A stretch of DNA of 48,347 nt from Collimonas sp. OK607 (lineage in GTDB: Bacteria; Pseudomonadota; Gammaproteobacteria; Burkholderiales; Burkholderiaceae_D): positions 1 through 48,347 of the forward strand of contig NZ_FOKF01000036.1 of NCBI RefSeq assembly GCF_900111995.1. Direction: 5' to 3'. The position numbers were made by a program, and so were the translations under genes. Below are positions 14,582 through 23,839 of the stretch, piece after piece. The notes beneath the pieces were generated by a model. It saw only the letters and a program-made list of their open reading frames with translations. It did not search any database and was not told where the DNA came from. How positions within the stretch are numbered: position 1 is the first letter of the stretch; the number at the start of each line of letters is the position of its first letter.

Positions 14582-14601
14582 AATGATGTAAAATCATCAT
14601 T
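14582..14601. promoter_or_regulatory. Inverted repeat in LysR/VOC divergent promoter
   Basis: AATGATG (14582-14588), six bases, then CATCATT (14595-14601) form a perfect 7-bp inverted repeat. It ends 32 bases before the LysR start and lies 75 bases from the VOC start. A repeat of this size in a divergent lysR promoter is a good candidate regulator binding site. Confidence 0.5.
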
Positions 14602-14633
14602 TTTAATCCGCCTAATTCAAATTTTTCATAAGC

Positions 14634-15557
14634 ATGATTCGCTATCTGAAGACCTTTATCGCTGCAGCACAACTGGGGTCGTTCTCGACTGCCGGCGCCA
14701 GGCTTGGCTTGACGCAGTCTGCCGTGAGCATGCAGATCAGGCGCCTCGAAGATGAATTGAATTGCGAACTTTTCACGCGTGTGGGCAAGTCGGTCACCGT
14801 CAGCGATCATGGCAAGCAGTTGCTGCGTACTTCGGAGGAAATCATCAGGCTTTTTGAATCCATGAAAGGACAGACCGAAGTCGCCGCTACCCGAGGAAAA
14901 ATAGATATCGGCGCGATCTCTACCGTTCAACTGAGCTTGCTGCCGGCAGCGCTGGCCGATTTCCGGAAATATTTTCCGTTAGTTGAAGTCAATGTAGTGC
15001 CGGGAACATCAGTCCAGCTGATGTCGCAAATCGACAGTAATGATTTGTCGCTCGCGATCATGATTCGCCCCAATCTGAAAATGACCAAGGGCTTAAAATG
15101 GGCCACCATGCTGCGAGAAACCTACGTCGCAATTGCGCCGCTGGCGGCGCGCGAGACTTCTGTCAGGGACCTGCTCGCGGCACATCCGTTTCTGCGGTAT
15201 AGCCGGCGCTCTTACGGCGGCCAGCTGGTCGACCGTTATCTCAAACGCACTCGGCTGCATGTAAACGACACCATGGAACTGGATGAACCGATGGTGATCA
15301 TGGAGATGGTCAGAAAAGGGCTCGGAGTGGCCATCATCCCTTCCGACCTCGCCGCAGGCGCGTCGAGCAAGAAGCTGCGCGTTTTACCGCTAGGAGACGC
15401 AGGATTCTTCCGAGAGATCGGCGTGCTGCGGCGGGTCACTGCTGTGTCGAATGACGCAGTCGATAAGCTGCTCGATTGCATTTCCAAGGCAGCAAGCGCC
15501 AAGGGAAGCAGCAGCCTGGAGAATTTGAAATCCGATATTGCAAAAGGGCTGCGCTGA
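14634..15557 (+). CDS. LysR family transcriptional regulator
   Basis: This is a 307-residue regulator. Its winged helix-turn-helix covers residues 1-60 (MIRYLKTFIAAAQLGSFSTA, LTQSAVSMQIRRLEDELNCELF), followed by a linker helix and a two-lobed effector domain (IDIGAISTVQLSLLPAAL onward). Codons and length are normal for the family. It is transcribed away from the VOC and amino-acid-binding-protein operon, with an inverted repeat in the 127-bp intergenic region, so it is the probable regulator of that operon and of itself. It is convergent with, and 7 bp from, the M20D amidohydrolase gene. The effector is unknown; the AT-rich region before the ATG has no clear ribosome-binding site. Confidence 0.9.
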   Translation: MIRYLKTFIAAAQLGSFSTAGARLGLTQSAVSMQIRRLEDELNCELFTRVGKSVTVSDHGKQLLRTSEEIIRLFESMKGQTEVAATRGKIDIGAISTVQLSLLPAALADFRKYFPLVEVNVVPGTSVQLMSQIDSNDLSLAIMIRPNLKMTKGLKWATMLRETYVAIAPLAARETSVRDLLAAHPFLRYSRRSYGGQLVDRYLKRTRLHVNDTMELDEPMVIMEMVRKGLGVAIIPSDLAAGASSKKLRVLPLGDAGFFREIGVLRRVTAVSNDAVDKLLDCISKAASAKGSSSLENLKSDIAKGLR

Positions 15558-15564
15558 ATAACGG

Positions 15565-16749
15565 CTAAAGAGACAAAAACCGCTCAACCAGCCGACTCCA
15601 GTAAGCCGCGCCGACGGTGACATTTTCATCGTTGAAATCGTAACCGGCGTTATGCAGCATGGGCTTGCCCACCCCGTTCCCCAGCCGGACGAAGCAGCCG
15701 GGACGTTGTTGCAGAAAGTACGCGAAATCCTCGCTGCCAGCGATCGCTGGAAACGGTGATATCACATTTTCCGAGCCAACCAGCTCTTCAGCGACTTGCA
15801 TCGCGAATGCTGTTTCAGAGTCGGAATTGACCAGCACCGGATAGCCGTGAATATACTCGATCTCGGCTTGCGCGCCATAGCCTTCGGCGTGCGTCTCGAT
15901 CAATGCGCGGATTCTCTGTTCCAACAGGCTGCGGACCTCGGGGGTGAATGAACGCACACTCATTTCCAGCGTGGCCTGTTCCGGAATCACATTGGCGGCA
16001 TGACCTGCGTGCAGTGCACCCACAGTGACCACTGCCATCTCCGCCGGATCGATATTGCGTGCAACGATAGTCTGCAAAGCCATCACCAGGCTGCTGGCGA
16101 CCACTACAGGATCAATCGACAGATGCGGCCGGGCTGCGTGCCCTCCCCGGCCCGTGATGCAAACCTTCACCGTGTCGCAGGCGGCCATGAAGGGGCCGGA
16201 GCGAAACATGAAGGTACCGGTCGGAAAGCCGGGATGATTGTGCATGCCGAAAATGGCGTCGCAGGGAAATCGTTCGAACAAGCCGTCGCGCAGCATTTGT
16301 TCGGCACCGCTGTTCGATCCGGCTTCTTCGGCCGGCTGGAAGATCAAGTTGACGGTGCCATGGAAATTGCGGGTGCGAGCCAGATGCCGGGCTGCTCCCA
16401 ATAGCATCGTGGTGTGCCCGTCGTGTCCGCATGCATGCATTTTCCCATCGTGGCAACTGGCGTAGGACAATCCGGTATTTTCATGGATGGGCAAGGCATC
16501 CATGTCTGCGCGGACGCCTATGCTGCGCTTGCTGTCACCCGCGCTCAAGGTACCCACCAGGCCGGTGCCGCCTATGTTGCGCGTGACCGCATAGCCCCAG
16601 TCTTGCAGCTTGGCCGCGACCAGGTCAGAGGTATTGAATTCCTCATACGACAGTTCCGGATGTCGATGGATATGGCGCCTGATCCCGATCAATTCATCCT
16701 TTGCGTCGTTCAAGTCCGCCAACTGACAATATTGTATTTCCTGTTTCAT
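15565..16749 (-). CDS. M20D family amidohydrolase/peptidase
   Basis: This 394-residue metallo-amidohydrolase is of the HipO / IAA-amino-acid hydrolase type, which cleaves N-acyl amino acids or related amides. ATG 16749 is chosen; the frame stays open to 16971, but that part overlaps the preceding gene and lacks family character. The di-metal site shows as HACGHDGH (Cys107, His109), QPAEEAG (Glu141-Glu142) and MHNHPG (His169 region), plus AGSEDFAYF near the C-terminus for the last histidine or dimer loop. The lid domain starts at GRGGHAARPH. It is the last gene of the seven-gene peptide-transport operon, 71 bp after another M20 peptidase, so it probably processes the imported peptide or acyl amino acid in the cytosol. 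Confidence 0.9.
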   Translation of the reverse strand: MKQEIQYCQLADLNDAKDELIGIRRHIHRHPELSYEEFNTSDLVAAKLQDWGYAVTRNIGGTGLVGTLSAGDSKRSIGVRADMDALPIHENTGLSYASCHDGKMHACGHDGHTTMLLGAARHLARTRNFHGTVNLIFQPAEEAGSNSGAEQMLRDGLFERFPCDAIFGMHNHPGFPTGTFMFRSGPFMAACDTVKVCITGRGGHAARPHLSIDPVVVASSLVMALQTIVARNIDPAEMAVVTVGALHAGHAANVIPEQATLEMSVRSFTPEVRSLLEQRIRALIETHAEGYGAQAEIEYIHGYPVLVNSDSETAFAMQVAEELVGSENVISPFPAIAGSEDFAYFLQQRPGCFVRLGNGVGKPMLHNAGYDFNDENVTVGAAYWSRLVERFLSL

Positions 16750-16820
16750 CGCTTGCCCCGATATCCTGTGAAAGACGCAAAACCGTAAGAGTGAATTGTA
16801 GCCTCCCAGGCTACACGTCC

Positions 16821-18224
16821 TTATGCTCTTTGCGCATGGACTTGCTCGCCCTCTTCGGCCAGATCCCAGAACATGCCAGCCATGATCTGTAGCGATTCGC
16901 GCGATACGCTGGCCAGGATATGTTCGTTGGGCGCATGTTGCGAGCATGCCGGATAGGAGTGTGGCACCCATAGCGTCGGCAAGCCCAGCACATCGGCAAA
17001 GACATCGTTCGGCAGCGATCCACCCAGATTGGGCAACAAGGTCGGCGCCGTGCCGGTGGTGCGTTGCATCGAGGCCAGGCCCCAGCGCACCCAGGCATCG
17101 TCCGGATCGAGACGGGTGGCCTCGAACTGGATACCGGATGGCAAGACCTCGACATCGTCATAACCAAGCGCAACGAGATGGCTGCGGATGTGCGCCAGGA
17201 AATTCTTGCTGTCGCTGCCGACCACATAGCGTATCTGGCAATGCGCGAAAGCATGGCCGGGAATCGCATTCACCGGCGCTTCCGGGTTGCCGGTCTTCAT
17301 CGCCAGCACCTCCAGCGTATTCCAGCCGAATACGCGTTCCGCCGGCGACAGGCCCGGCTCTCCCCAGTCGCTGTCGACTTCCGGATCGCCAACAGAGCCG
17401 CCGACCTCGACGCCGTCGAGCGCGTCACGCACGCTCTGCGGCAAACCTTCCGGCAACAGCTGAGCGACTCGGATGCATCCTCTCTCATCGATGAGGCTGG
17501 CGATCGCATTGGCCAGCCTCACGCCGGGATTGCGTAGCAGGCCGCCCCAGTTGCCGGAGTGATGCCCGCCATCGCGCAGCTTTACCCGCAGATCGAAATT
17601 GACGCCGCCACGCGAGCCCAGGAACATTGTCGGCTTGGCGGCGGAAACGCGCGGACCGTCGGATGCGATGAATACATCGGCCGCCAGACGCTCGGCGTGC
17701 AGTACGCAAATTTCCTTCAGGCCGGGGGAGCCGATTTCTTCCCCCATCTCCAGGATCACCTTGACGTTATAGCCGAGCTTGCCGTGGCGTACCGCCAGCA
17801 CTTGCGCCAGCGCGGCGAAGTTGATCGTATGCTGCGCTTTGTTGTCGGCGGCGCCGCGGCCGTACCAGCGATCGCCCTCGACTATGATTTCCCAAGGATT
17901 CAGGCCGCTGCGCCATTGGCTGTCGTAACCGCGCACGACGTCGCCGTGACCGTAGGTGAGAACGGTGAATGCGGCGCCCTGCTCGATCCGCTCGGCCAGC
18001 AGAAAGGGACTGCCACCAGCCTGCGGATTGGCGACGACCTGGCAGCTAAAGCCCAGCGCGGTCAGTTCAGGCACGATCTGTTCATCCAGATAGGCTAGCA
18101 GGATTGGCGCGCTGCCGGCTTCCTGGCTCTCGGTACGCACCGCAACACGGCGCGCCAGGGTTTCCCGGAATCGCCCGTCGTCGAAATACGCACTGGCCTT
18201 GGCGATAGCTTCTGTTCTGCTCAT
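16821..18224 (-). CDS. M20 family metallopeptidase (ArgE/DapE/CPG2-like)
   Basis: This is a 467-residue dizinc peptidase. Metal and catalytic motifs are YGHGDVV (His93, Asp95), GRGAADNKAQH (bridging Asp127) and LEMGEEIGSPGL (general base Glu162, ligand Glu163). SQHAPNEHI near the C-terminus supplies the last histidine. The GGHHSGNWGG segment begins the dimerisation lid. Enzymes with this layout remove C-terminal residues or cleave dipeptides and acyl amino acids. It follows the ATPase gene of the peptide ABC transporter by 88 bp and precedes a second, different M20 enzyme. The pairing of two M20 types in one transport operon points to stepwise breakdown of the imported compound. Confidence 0.9.
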   Translation of the reverse strand: MSRTEAIAKASAYFDDGRFRETLARRVAVRTESQEAGSAPILLAYLDEQIVPELTALGFSCQVVANPQAGGSPFLLAERIEQGAAFTVLTYGHGDVVRGYDSQWRSGLNPWEIIVEGDRWYGRGAADNKAQHTINFAALAQVLAVRHGKLGYNVKVILEMGEEIGSPGLKEICVLHAERLAADVFIASDGPRVSAAKPTMFLGSRGGVNFDLRVKLRDGGHHSGNWGGLLRNPGVRLANAIASLIDERGCIRVAQLLPEGLPQSVRDALDGVEVGGSVGDPEVDSDWGEPGLSPAERVFGWNTLEVLAMKTGNPEAPVNAIPGHAFAHCQIRYVVGSDSKNFLAHIRSHLVALGYDDVEVLPSGIQFEATRLDPDDAWVRWGLASMQRTTGTAPTLLPNLGGSLPNDVFADVLGLPTLWVPHSYPACSQHAPNEHILASVSRESLQIMAGMFWDLAEEGEQVHAQRA

Positions 18225-18312
18225 ACATTTTCCTCGGTTGACGGCGGCATCGGCGTTGAACCGATGCCAAGGTTAGATATTTTTTGCGTTCATGCTGCAG
18301 GTATCCATCGAT

Positions 18313-19164
18313 CTACTGCATGACGATGTCCGGGATGCCGAGACCAGGCTCCGGTGATAATGCCGAGGCCAGCAGCATCCGCGTATAGGGATGCTGCGCC
18401 TGCGAAAATATCTTTTCGCGGGTTTCCAGCTCGACGATGCTGCCCTGATGCATCACCGCGACGCGATCCACCAGATGCTCGACCACGCCGAGATCGTGAC
18501 TGATGAACAGGTAGGTCAAGCCGAATTCCCTTTTCAGATCGAGCAGCAGGTTAAGTATCTGCGCTTGCACCGACACGTCCAGCGCCGACGTCGGCTCATC
18601 GCAAATAAGGATGCCGGGCCGCAGAATCAGCGCACGGGCTATCGCCACGCGCTGACGTTGACCGCCAGACAACTGGTTCGGGTATTGATGGTGCGTACGT
18701 TCCGGCATGCCGACCAGATCCAGTATCTCGCGCAGCTTGCCGTGTTGCTCGGCGGCGTTGCCGATACGATGCAGCTTGAGCGGAAGGCCGACGATTTGCG
18801 ATACGGTCTTGCGTGGGTTGAGCGACGAATACGGATCCTGGAATATCGGCTGGATATGGCGCGCCAAGGCCATCCGTTGCGTCGGATCGATCTCCGTGCC
18901 ATTGATCAGCACATTCCCTGAGCTCGGCGCAAGCAGGCCCAGCAGCATTTTGGCCAGCGTACTCTTGCCGCAACCGGATTCGCCCACCAGCCCCAGCGTC
19001 TCGCCGCGATACAGACGCAGGGAGACATCGTTGACAGCCTTGATTTCACCATCGGCCTGAAAAAAGCCGCGATTGAGTTTGAAAGTCCGGCTTAGTGCAT
19101 ATAATTCCAGAGCAATGTCGCTGCTGCCATTGTTGCCGCCTTGTTCTTCAGCAAGCCTATTCAT
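18313..19164 (-). CDS. Peptide ABC transporter ATP-binding protein (DppF-like)
   Basis: This 283-residue ATPase is one of two powering the peptide importer encoded upstream. Walker A is GESGCGKST (61-69), the signature is LSGGQRQR from residue 165, Walker B is ILICDEPTSALD (around 186-196) and the switch histidine is in FISHDLGVVEHL. PIFQDPYSSLNPRKT near residue 106 is the Q-loop form typical of the Dpp/Opp group. The C-terminal region after the ATPase core is short for DppF. Its start overlaps the stop of the partner ATPase by 4 bp (ATGA), indicating translational coupling. Its length and intact motifs suggest full function. Confidence 0.93.
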   Translation of the reverse strand: MNRLAEEQGGNNGSSDIALELYALSRTFKLNRGFFQADGEIKAVNDVSLRLYRGETLGLVGESGCGKSTLAKMLLGLLAPSSGNVLINGTEIDPTQRMALARHIQPIFQDPYSSLNPRKTVSQIVGLPLKLHRIGNAAEQHGKLREILDLVGMPERTHHQYPNQLSGGQRQRVAIARALILRPGILICDEPTSALDVSVQAQILNLLLDLKREFGLTYLFISHDLGVVEHLVDRVAVMHQGSIVELETREKIFSQAQHPYTRMLLASALSPEPGLGIPDIVMQ

Positions 19165-20150
19165 GCCGCCACCTCTGTATCATGCGGATGAACGCTGTTG
19201 CAGCGGGCATAGTGCGCGTCATCGATTGCGACATTCGGCGGCAACTGCTCGCAAGCATCATGCGCCTGCGGACAACGGTTGCGAAAGGCGCAACCCTGCA
19301 CTTGTCCAACCAGGCTCGGCACCACGCCGGGTATAGCCGCCAGGCGGCTACCAGGCAGCGTCTTGCCGCGCACCGGGATGCAGTTGAGCAAGCCGCGCGT
19401 GTACGGATGGCTGGGACGGGCGAACAATTGCGCCACCGGCGCCGTTTCGACTATCTCGCCGGCGTACATGACTGCAACCCGATCCGCGATGCGCGCGACC
19501 ACACCCAGATCATGCGTGATGAATACCACTGCGCTGCCGAACTCCTGTTGCAACTCCCTTATCATCCGCAAAATCTGCGCCTGTATCGTGACATCCAGCG
19601 CGGTAGTCGGCTCGTCGGCGATGATCAGATCCGGTTCGCACATCAGGGCCATTGCGATCATCACGCGCTGGCGTAAGCCGCCGGACAACTGATGCGGGTA
19701 CTGCCGCATGCGGTCCTCGGCATTCTTGATCCCGGTCCGATGCAACAGGTAAATCGCCCGGTCTCGGGCTTCCGCATAAGAGACCCGGCGATGCTGGAGC
19801 AAGGCTTCGCACAATTGATTGCCCAGCGTATAGGATGGATTGAGCGAGGTCATCGGATCCTGGAAAATCATGGCCATGCGCTGGCCGCGCAGCTCCGCCA
19901 TCTTGCGTTCCGGCAGTTGCTGCAGATCGATGCCGTCGAAACGGATGTGAGTGGCGCTGCGTTGTGCCTTGCGTGGCAACAAACCCATCAACGCCAGCGA
20001 TGTCATCGATTTCCCGCATCCCGACTCGCCGACCAGGCATAGCATCTCGCCGCGCCGAACCTGGAAATCGATGCCGCGCACCGCATGCAGCATGCCATGC
20101 TCAGTCGGCAAGTCTACCCGCAGGCCTTTTACGTCTAGCAATGTGTTCAT
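19161..20150 (-). CDS. Peptide ABC transporter ATP-binding protein (DppD-like)
   Basis: This 329-residue ATPase starts at ATG 20150 with AGGAG seven bases upstream; the frame extends to 20222, but that part overlaps the permease gene. Walker A is GESGCGKS (41-48). [17 protein letters not shown] carries the Q loop, LSGGLRQR is the signature, [14 protein letters not shown] is Walker B and FITHDLGVV the switch. The C-terminal extension holds a cysteine group, CAFRNRC, then ACEQ and HYARC, as in DppD-type ATPases, where such cysteines can bind an iron-sulfur cluster. It is the first ATPase gene after the two permeases and overlaps the next by 4 bp. Confidence 0.93.
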   Translation of the reverse strand: MNTLLDVKGLRVDLPTEHGMLHAVRGIDFQVRRGEMLCLVGESGCGKSMTSLALMGLLPRKAQRSATHIRFDGIDLQQLPERKMAELRGQRMAMIFQDPMTSLNPSYTLGNQLCEALLQHRRVSYAEARDRAIYLLHRTGIKNAEDRMRQYPHQLSGGLRQRVMIAMALMCEPDLIIADEPTTALDVTIQAQILRMIRELQQEFGSAVVFITHDLGVVARIADRVAVMYAGEIVETAPVAQLFARPSHPYTRGLLNCIPVRGKTLPGSRLAAIPGVVPSLVGQVQGCAFRNRCPQAHDACEQLPPNVAIDDAHYARCNSVHPHDTEVAA

Positions 20151-20199
20151 ACCGGGCTCCTGGTTGCGCTCATGTCTAACGTTAATCAAGGTCACCGGT

Positions 20200-21144
20200 T
20201 CAATTGCGGCCATCGGGCGCATTCATGTCGCGCAGGTCGTCGCCGACCAGGTTGATCGCCAATACCAGCAATATCAGTGCAATGCCGGGAATCAGGATTA
20301 CCCATGGCTGGAAAAACATATAGGCTTTGCCTTCGGCCACCATCAGCCCCCATGAAGGCGTCGGCGGCTGTACTCCCAGGCCGAGAAACGACAACGTAGC
20401 TTCGAGCAGGATGGCGTGCGCCATTTCCAGTGTCGCCACCACGATCAGCGCGCTCATGATATTCGGCAGGATTTCGCGCAGCAGGATGTAGGGCGTGGAC
20501 GCCCCCAGCACCTGGGCCGAGGCGATGAATTCTGCATTGCGTAATTGCTGGGTGGCGGAACGCGTGACCACCGCGAAGCGGTCCCACAGTAGCAGACCCA
20601 GCAGTACGATGACTACCTTGAGCGAGCCGCCGACCAGCGACGCCATCGCTAGCGCCACCAGCACCACCGGCATGGCCAGCCGGGTCGTGATGATGTAGCT
20701 GATCACGGCATCGACGCGGCCGCCGAAATATCCGGCCAGCACGCCCAGCGTGGTTCCTATCAAGCCTGAAATCAATGCTGCCGAAAAGCCGATCAATAGC
20801 GACACGCGGGCGCCGAATATCAGACGGCTCAGATAATCGCGTCCCAGCTTATCCGTGCCAAGCGCATGCAACCAGCTGCCATTGGCATGCCACACCGGTG
20901 GAATCAGGCGTTGCGTAACATCCTGGCTGTAGGGATCGTGCGGCGCCAGCCAGGGTGCAAACAGCGCTGTCAGGATGATTAGGACCAGTACCACCACCCC
21001 CAACGTCAGGCCGTGATGACCAAGAAATCTACGTAATTTGCGGCGCCACATAGGGGCTGGCAAAGCGGCGGCGGATGGCATTGCAGCCGTATTCAACGAA
21101 GATGGCAACTGTGACGACAACGAGGATAATAACGGAGGCGACAT
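20200..21144 (-). CDS. Peptide ABC transporter permease (DppC-like)
   Basis: This 314-residue inner-membrane permease has about six hydrophobic segments. The first (about residues 45-67) is followed by a periplasmic part with LGTDKLGRDYLSRLIFGARVS, the hallmark of DppC/OppC proteins. The EAA coupling loop appears as EFIASAQVLGASTPYILLREI near residue 210. The long N-terminal tail before the first helix is cytosolic, as in DppC. It follows the other permease gene with a 9-bp gap and is followed 49 bp later by the DppD-like ATPase. No disruption was seen. Confidence 0.93.
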   Translation of the reverse strand: MSPPLLSSLSSQLPSSLNTAAMPSAAALPAPMWRRKLRRFLGHHGLTLGVVVLVLIILTALFAPWLAPHDPYSQDVTQRLIPPVWHANGSWLHALGTDKLGRDYLSRLIFGARVSLLIGFSAALISGLIGTTLGVLAGYFGGRVDAVISYIITTRLAMPVVLVALAMASLVGGSLKVVIVLLGLLLWDRFAVVTRSATQQLRNAEFIASAQVLGASTPYILLREILPNIMSALIVVATLEMAHAILLEATLSFLGLGVQPPTPSWGLMVAEGKAYMFFQPWVILIPGIALILLVLAINLVGDDLRDMNAPDGRN

Positions 21145-21153
21145 AAGATTTCC

Positions 21154-22071
21154 TTAGCGAGTGCGGATGCGTGGATCAAGCACGGCGTTGATCACGTCAG
21201 CCAGGAAAGTCAGTGCGATATAAAACACCGCGATGATCAGCACCACCGCTTGCACCACCGGATAATCGTTGCGGGAGATCGCATCCCACGCCAATTGCCC
21301 CAGGCCTTGCATCGAGTACACCGATTCGATTACTACCGAACCTCCCAGCATGAAGCCCATTTCCACTGCCGCCAGGGCCACTACCGGAATCACAGCATTG
21401 CGCAGCGCATGTTTGAGAATCACCCGGCTTTTGCTCAGGCCTTTAGCTCTGGCGGTCCGTATGTAATCCGAATCCAGCACATCGAGCATGCCGGCGCGCG
21501 TCAGCCGCATCATCGCCGGCGTCGCGTAATAACCCAGCGCGATGGCGGGTAGCACGAAATGCTGCCAGGTGGTATTGCCCGCCACAGGTAGCCAGTGCAA
21601 GCCGACCGCAAAGATGACGATCAAGGTCAGACCGAACCAGAAACTGGGCATAGCCTGGCCGATCACTGCAATCAGCAAGGCCAGCCGATCCAGCCAGGTG
21701 TCACGGAAAATCGCCGCCAGCACGCCCAGCGGGATCGCCACGAATACCGCAAGCAGCAGCGCGATGCCGCCCAGCTTGAGGGTGATCGGCAAACGCTCCG
21801 CGACCAGGTCCATCACGGAGCTCTGGAAATAATAGGAACGTCCGAAATCCAGCCGCACCGCATTCCACAGCCAGTCGGCAAATTGTGCCGTGAGCGGGCG
21901 GTCCAGTCCGTACTGCACGCGTATCACCTCTACCTGCGCCGCGCTGGCTTCCGGCCCGGCGATGGCAGTGGCCAGATCGCCGGACAGATGCAACAGCATG
22001 AAGCTGACCACGGATACCGTGATGGCGACGCTCAACGCGATCATTAAACGACGAAGGATGTAGATCAACAT
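21154..22071 (-). CDS. Peptide ABC transporter permease (DppB-like)
   Basis: This 305-residue permease forms the membrane channel together with the DppC-like protein. It begins MLIYILRRLMIALSVAITVS, the usual first helix of DppB, and contains DFGRSYYFQSSVMDLVAERLPITLKLG in the periplasmic loop. The EAA loop is DYIRTARAKGLSKSRVILKH, one of the most conserved segments of the family. The C-terminus ends AVLDPRIRTR, also typical. It lies 74 bp after the binding-protein gene and 9 bp before the second permease. Confidence 0.93.
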   Translation of the reverse strand: MLIYILRRLMIALSVAITVSVVSFMLLHLSGDLATAIAGPEASAAQVEVIRVQYGLDRPLTAQFADWLWNAVRLDFGRSYYFQSSVMDLVAERLPITLKLGGIALLLAVFVAIPLGVLAAIFRDTWLDRLALLIAVIGQAMPSFWFGLTLIVIFAVGLHWLPVAGNTTWQHFVLPAIALGYYATPAMMRLTRAGMLDVLDSDYIRTARAKGLSKSRVILKHALRNAVIPVVALAAVEMGFMLGGSVVIESVYSMQGLGQLAWDAISRNDYPVVQAVVLIIAVFYIALTFLADVINAVLDPRIRTR

Positions 22072-22145
22072 GGCGATGGCTTCCCCTGGCTGGCTTGAAA
22101 TGGCTTGCGTCGATCCTGAATAAATGGCCTGGGCCGGACGCCGGG

Positions 22146-23681
22146 TTATTTCCAGCTAGCCTCGTAGAAGCGCGGCAATTCATCTGGATAGCCTTGGAAT
22201 TTCAACGCCGAGGTGTAGGCATAATTGGTGGAATAGGAAAACAGCGGAGCCGCCAGCGCCTGCTGTGAAATGCGCTGCAATGCCTTGCTGTAGTTTTCCT
22301 TGCGCACCGCGGCATCGAGCGAGGAATCGGCTGTGTCGAGCCAGGTTTTTACCTGCGCATCCTTGCTTACATCGTCAGCACCGCCCTTGAACCAGACGCC
22401 GGTGAATGCGGAAGTGTCGTTCACTGAAAACGAACCCCAAGCCTGAAAGGTCATCGGCGTCTTGCCGGCGCGGTATTCGGTTTGCAAGGCGGCAAATTTC
22501 ATGTAATGCAGGCGGGCATTGATGCCGATCTTGTGCAAATCGCCGATCAGCGCTTCCGCGTATTCCCGTTCGCGATACGCATAAATCTCGGTATCGAAAC
22601 CTTTCGGATATCCGGCTTCAGCCAGCAGGGCCTTGGCTTTCGCCGGATTGTATTCATATTTGACGACCGCCTTGGTTTCGCATCCGAATTGGGCGCGGAA
22701 ACAAGTTGCATACACTGGCTGGCTACCGCCGCGCACCAGGCTGCCGGCCAGGCCGTTGCGGTTGACCGCATAATTTACGGCTTGCCGTACGCGTACGTCC
22801 TTGAACGGCGAATTCGCCGCCGAACTGCCGGTGCTATCCATGGTCAGGAAGCCGATGCGCATGGTCTCGCCGCTCTGCACCGTGATATTAGGCATGCTGC
22901 GCATCGCGTCGGCCTGGTCGGCGGCGACCCGCCAGATCCAGTCGATCGCACCGGTCATCAATTGCGCAACCCGGGTTTCCGGATCGGGTATCACAACGAA
23001 TTTCAGATTACCTATCTTCGGCTGGCCTAGCGGACTGTCCTTGAAGTAGGCGCTGTTCTTCACCATGCTCACGCCCTGCCCCGGGGTAACACTGGTGATA
23101 CGGTAAGGACCGGTGCCGATTGGCGCCTTGCTGAACCCTTCTACGCCAACCTTCTTGAAATAAGCCGCCGGATAGATTGGCGTAGGACCGGACAGGTATT
23201 CGAGCGCCGCCGGGAACGGCTGCTTCAGGTTGATCCGTACCTTATATTCGCCGAGTTTGTCGGCGCTTTTGATCCAATCGGTATTCTGCCGCGTAACCAC
23301 CTTGGATTCCGGGGAAGCCACGTAGTTGAAGGTAAACACTACGTCGTCAGCGGTGAATTTGTCGCCATTGTGAAATGTGACGCCCTGGCGCAAATCCAGC
23401 ACCAGCGCCGTCGGCGATTCCCATTTCCAGGAAGTCGCCAGTTGCGGCTTGTATTCGTTGGTTTTGGGATCGCGATATACCAGCGTATCCCACGCCAGGT
23501 GCGCAATGATGACTCCTTCGCGCAAATTGTTGTGATAAGGGCCGATATTCTCAACCTCGCTGTCGGACGCATAGACCAGCGTATCGTTGGCTTTGCCGGC
23601 CAGTGCCGATGTAGAAAAGGTAGTAACGGCGGCGCCGGCGGCGAACAAGATACAGTGCATCCAGGCAGTGGAAATTTTCAT
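22146..23681 (-). CDS. Peptide ABC transporter substrate-binding protein (DppA/OppA-like)
   Basis: This 511-residue periplasmic binding protein of family 5 starts at ATG 23681, eight bases after AAGGA; a start at 23690 would sit on the ribosome-binding site. A signal peptide ends at SALA-GKA near residue 28. The mature protein has VENIGPYHNNLREG, LRQGVTFHNGDKFTADDVVFTF and NPAKAKALLAEAGYPKGF, which are standard marks of the family. It is the first gene of a seven-gene leftward operon (binding protein, two permeases, two ATPases, two M20 peptidases). A paralogue-type LysR gene is divergent. The cargo is not readable; a peptide, acyl amino acid or opine-like compound would fit the peptidases. 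Confidence 0.93.
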   Translation of the reverse strand: MKISTAWMHCILFAAGAAVTTFSTSALAGKANDTLVYASDSEVENIGPYHNNLREGVIIAHLAWDTLVYRDPKTNEYKPQLATSWKWESPTALVLDLRQGVTFHNGDKFTADDVVFTFNYVASPESKVVTRQNTDWIKSADKLGEYKVRINLKQPFPAALEYLSGPTPIYPAAYFKKVGVEGFSKAPIGTGPYRITSVTPGQGVSMVKNSAYFKDSPLGQPKIGNLKFVVIPDPETRVAQLMTGAIDWIWRVAADQADAMRSMPNITVQSGETMRIGFLTMDSTGSSAANSPFKDVRVRQAVNYAVNRNGLAGSLVRGGSQPVYATCFRAQFGCETKAVVKYEYNPAKAKALLAEAGYPKGFDTEIYAYREREYAEALIGDLHKIGINARLHYMKFAALQTEYRAGKTPMTFQAWGSFSVNDTSAFTGVWFKGGADDVSKDAQVKTWLDTADSSLDAAVRKENYSKALQRISQQALAAPLFSYSTNYAYTSALKFQGYPDELPRFYEASWK

Positions 23682-23752
23682 CACAAACATCCTTTTCGAG
23701 AATTTTTCTGGGAAAACCGTGGCGTGGAATTGATACTAGGTCACAATACAAC

Positions 23753-23773
23753 TTGCAACAACTATCAAATTTC
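23753..23773. promoter_or_regulatory. Candidate LysR binding site, peptide operon promoter
   Basis: This 21-bp stretch begins TTGCAACAA, has TA at the eleventh and twelfth positions and ends TTTC. It matches the stretch at 30741-30761, between the paralogous LysR gene and its divergent operon, at 16 of 21 positions. It lies 72 bp from the binding-protein start and 67 bp from the LysR start. Confidence 0.5.
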
Positions 23774-23839
23774 TAACTCTGCGTTGCTGAAAACAGAACG
23801 CAGAAGATGTCGGAAAAAATTAAAGATGAGGCCATTTCC

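Noticed and set aside
16749-16971. A 74-residue N-terminal extension of the M20D enzyme
   Set aside because: The extra part overlaps the preceding M20 gene by 150 bases and looks like shadow (arginine-, cysteine- and serine-rich), while MKQEIQ at 16749 fits the family start.
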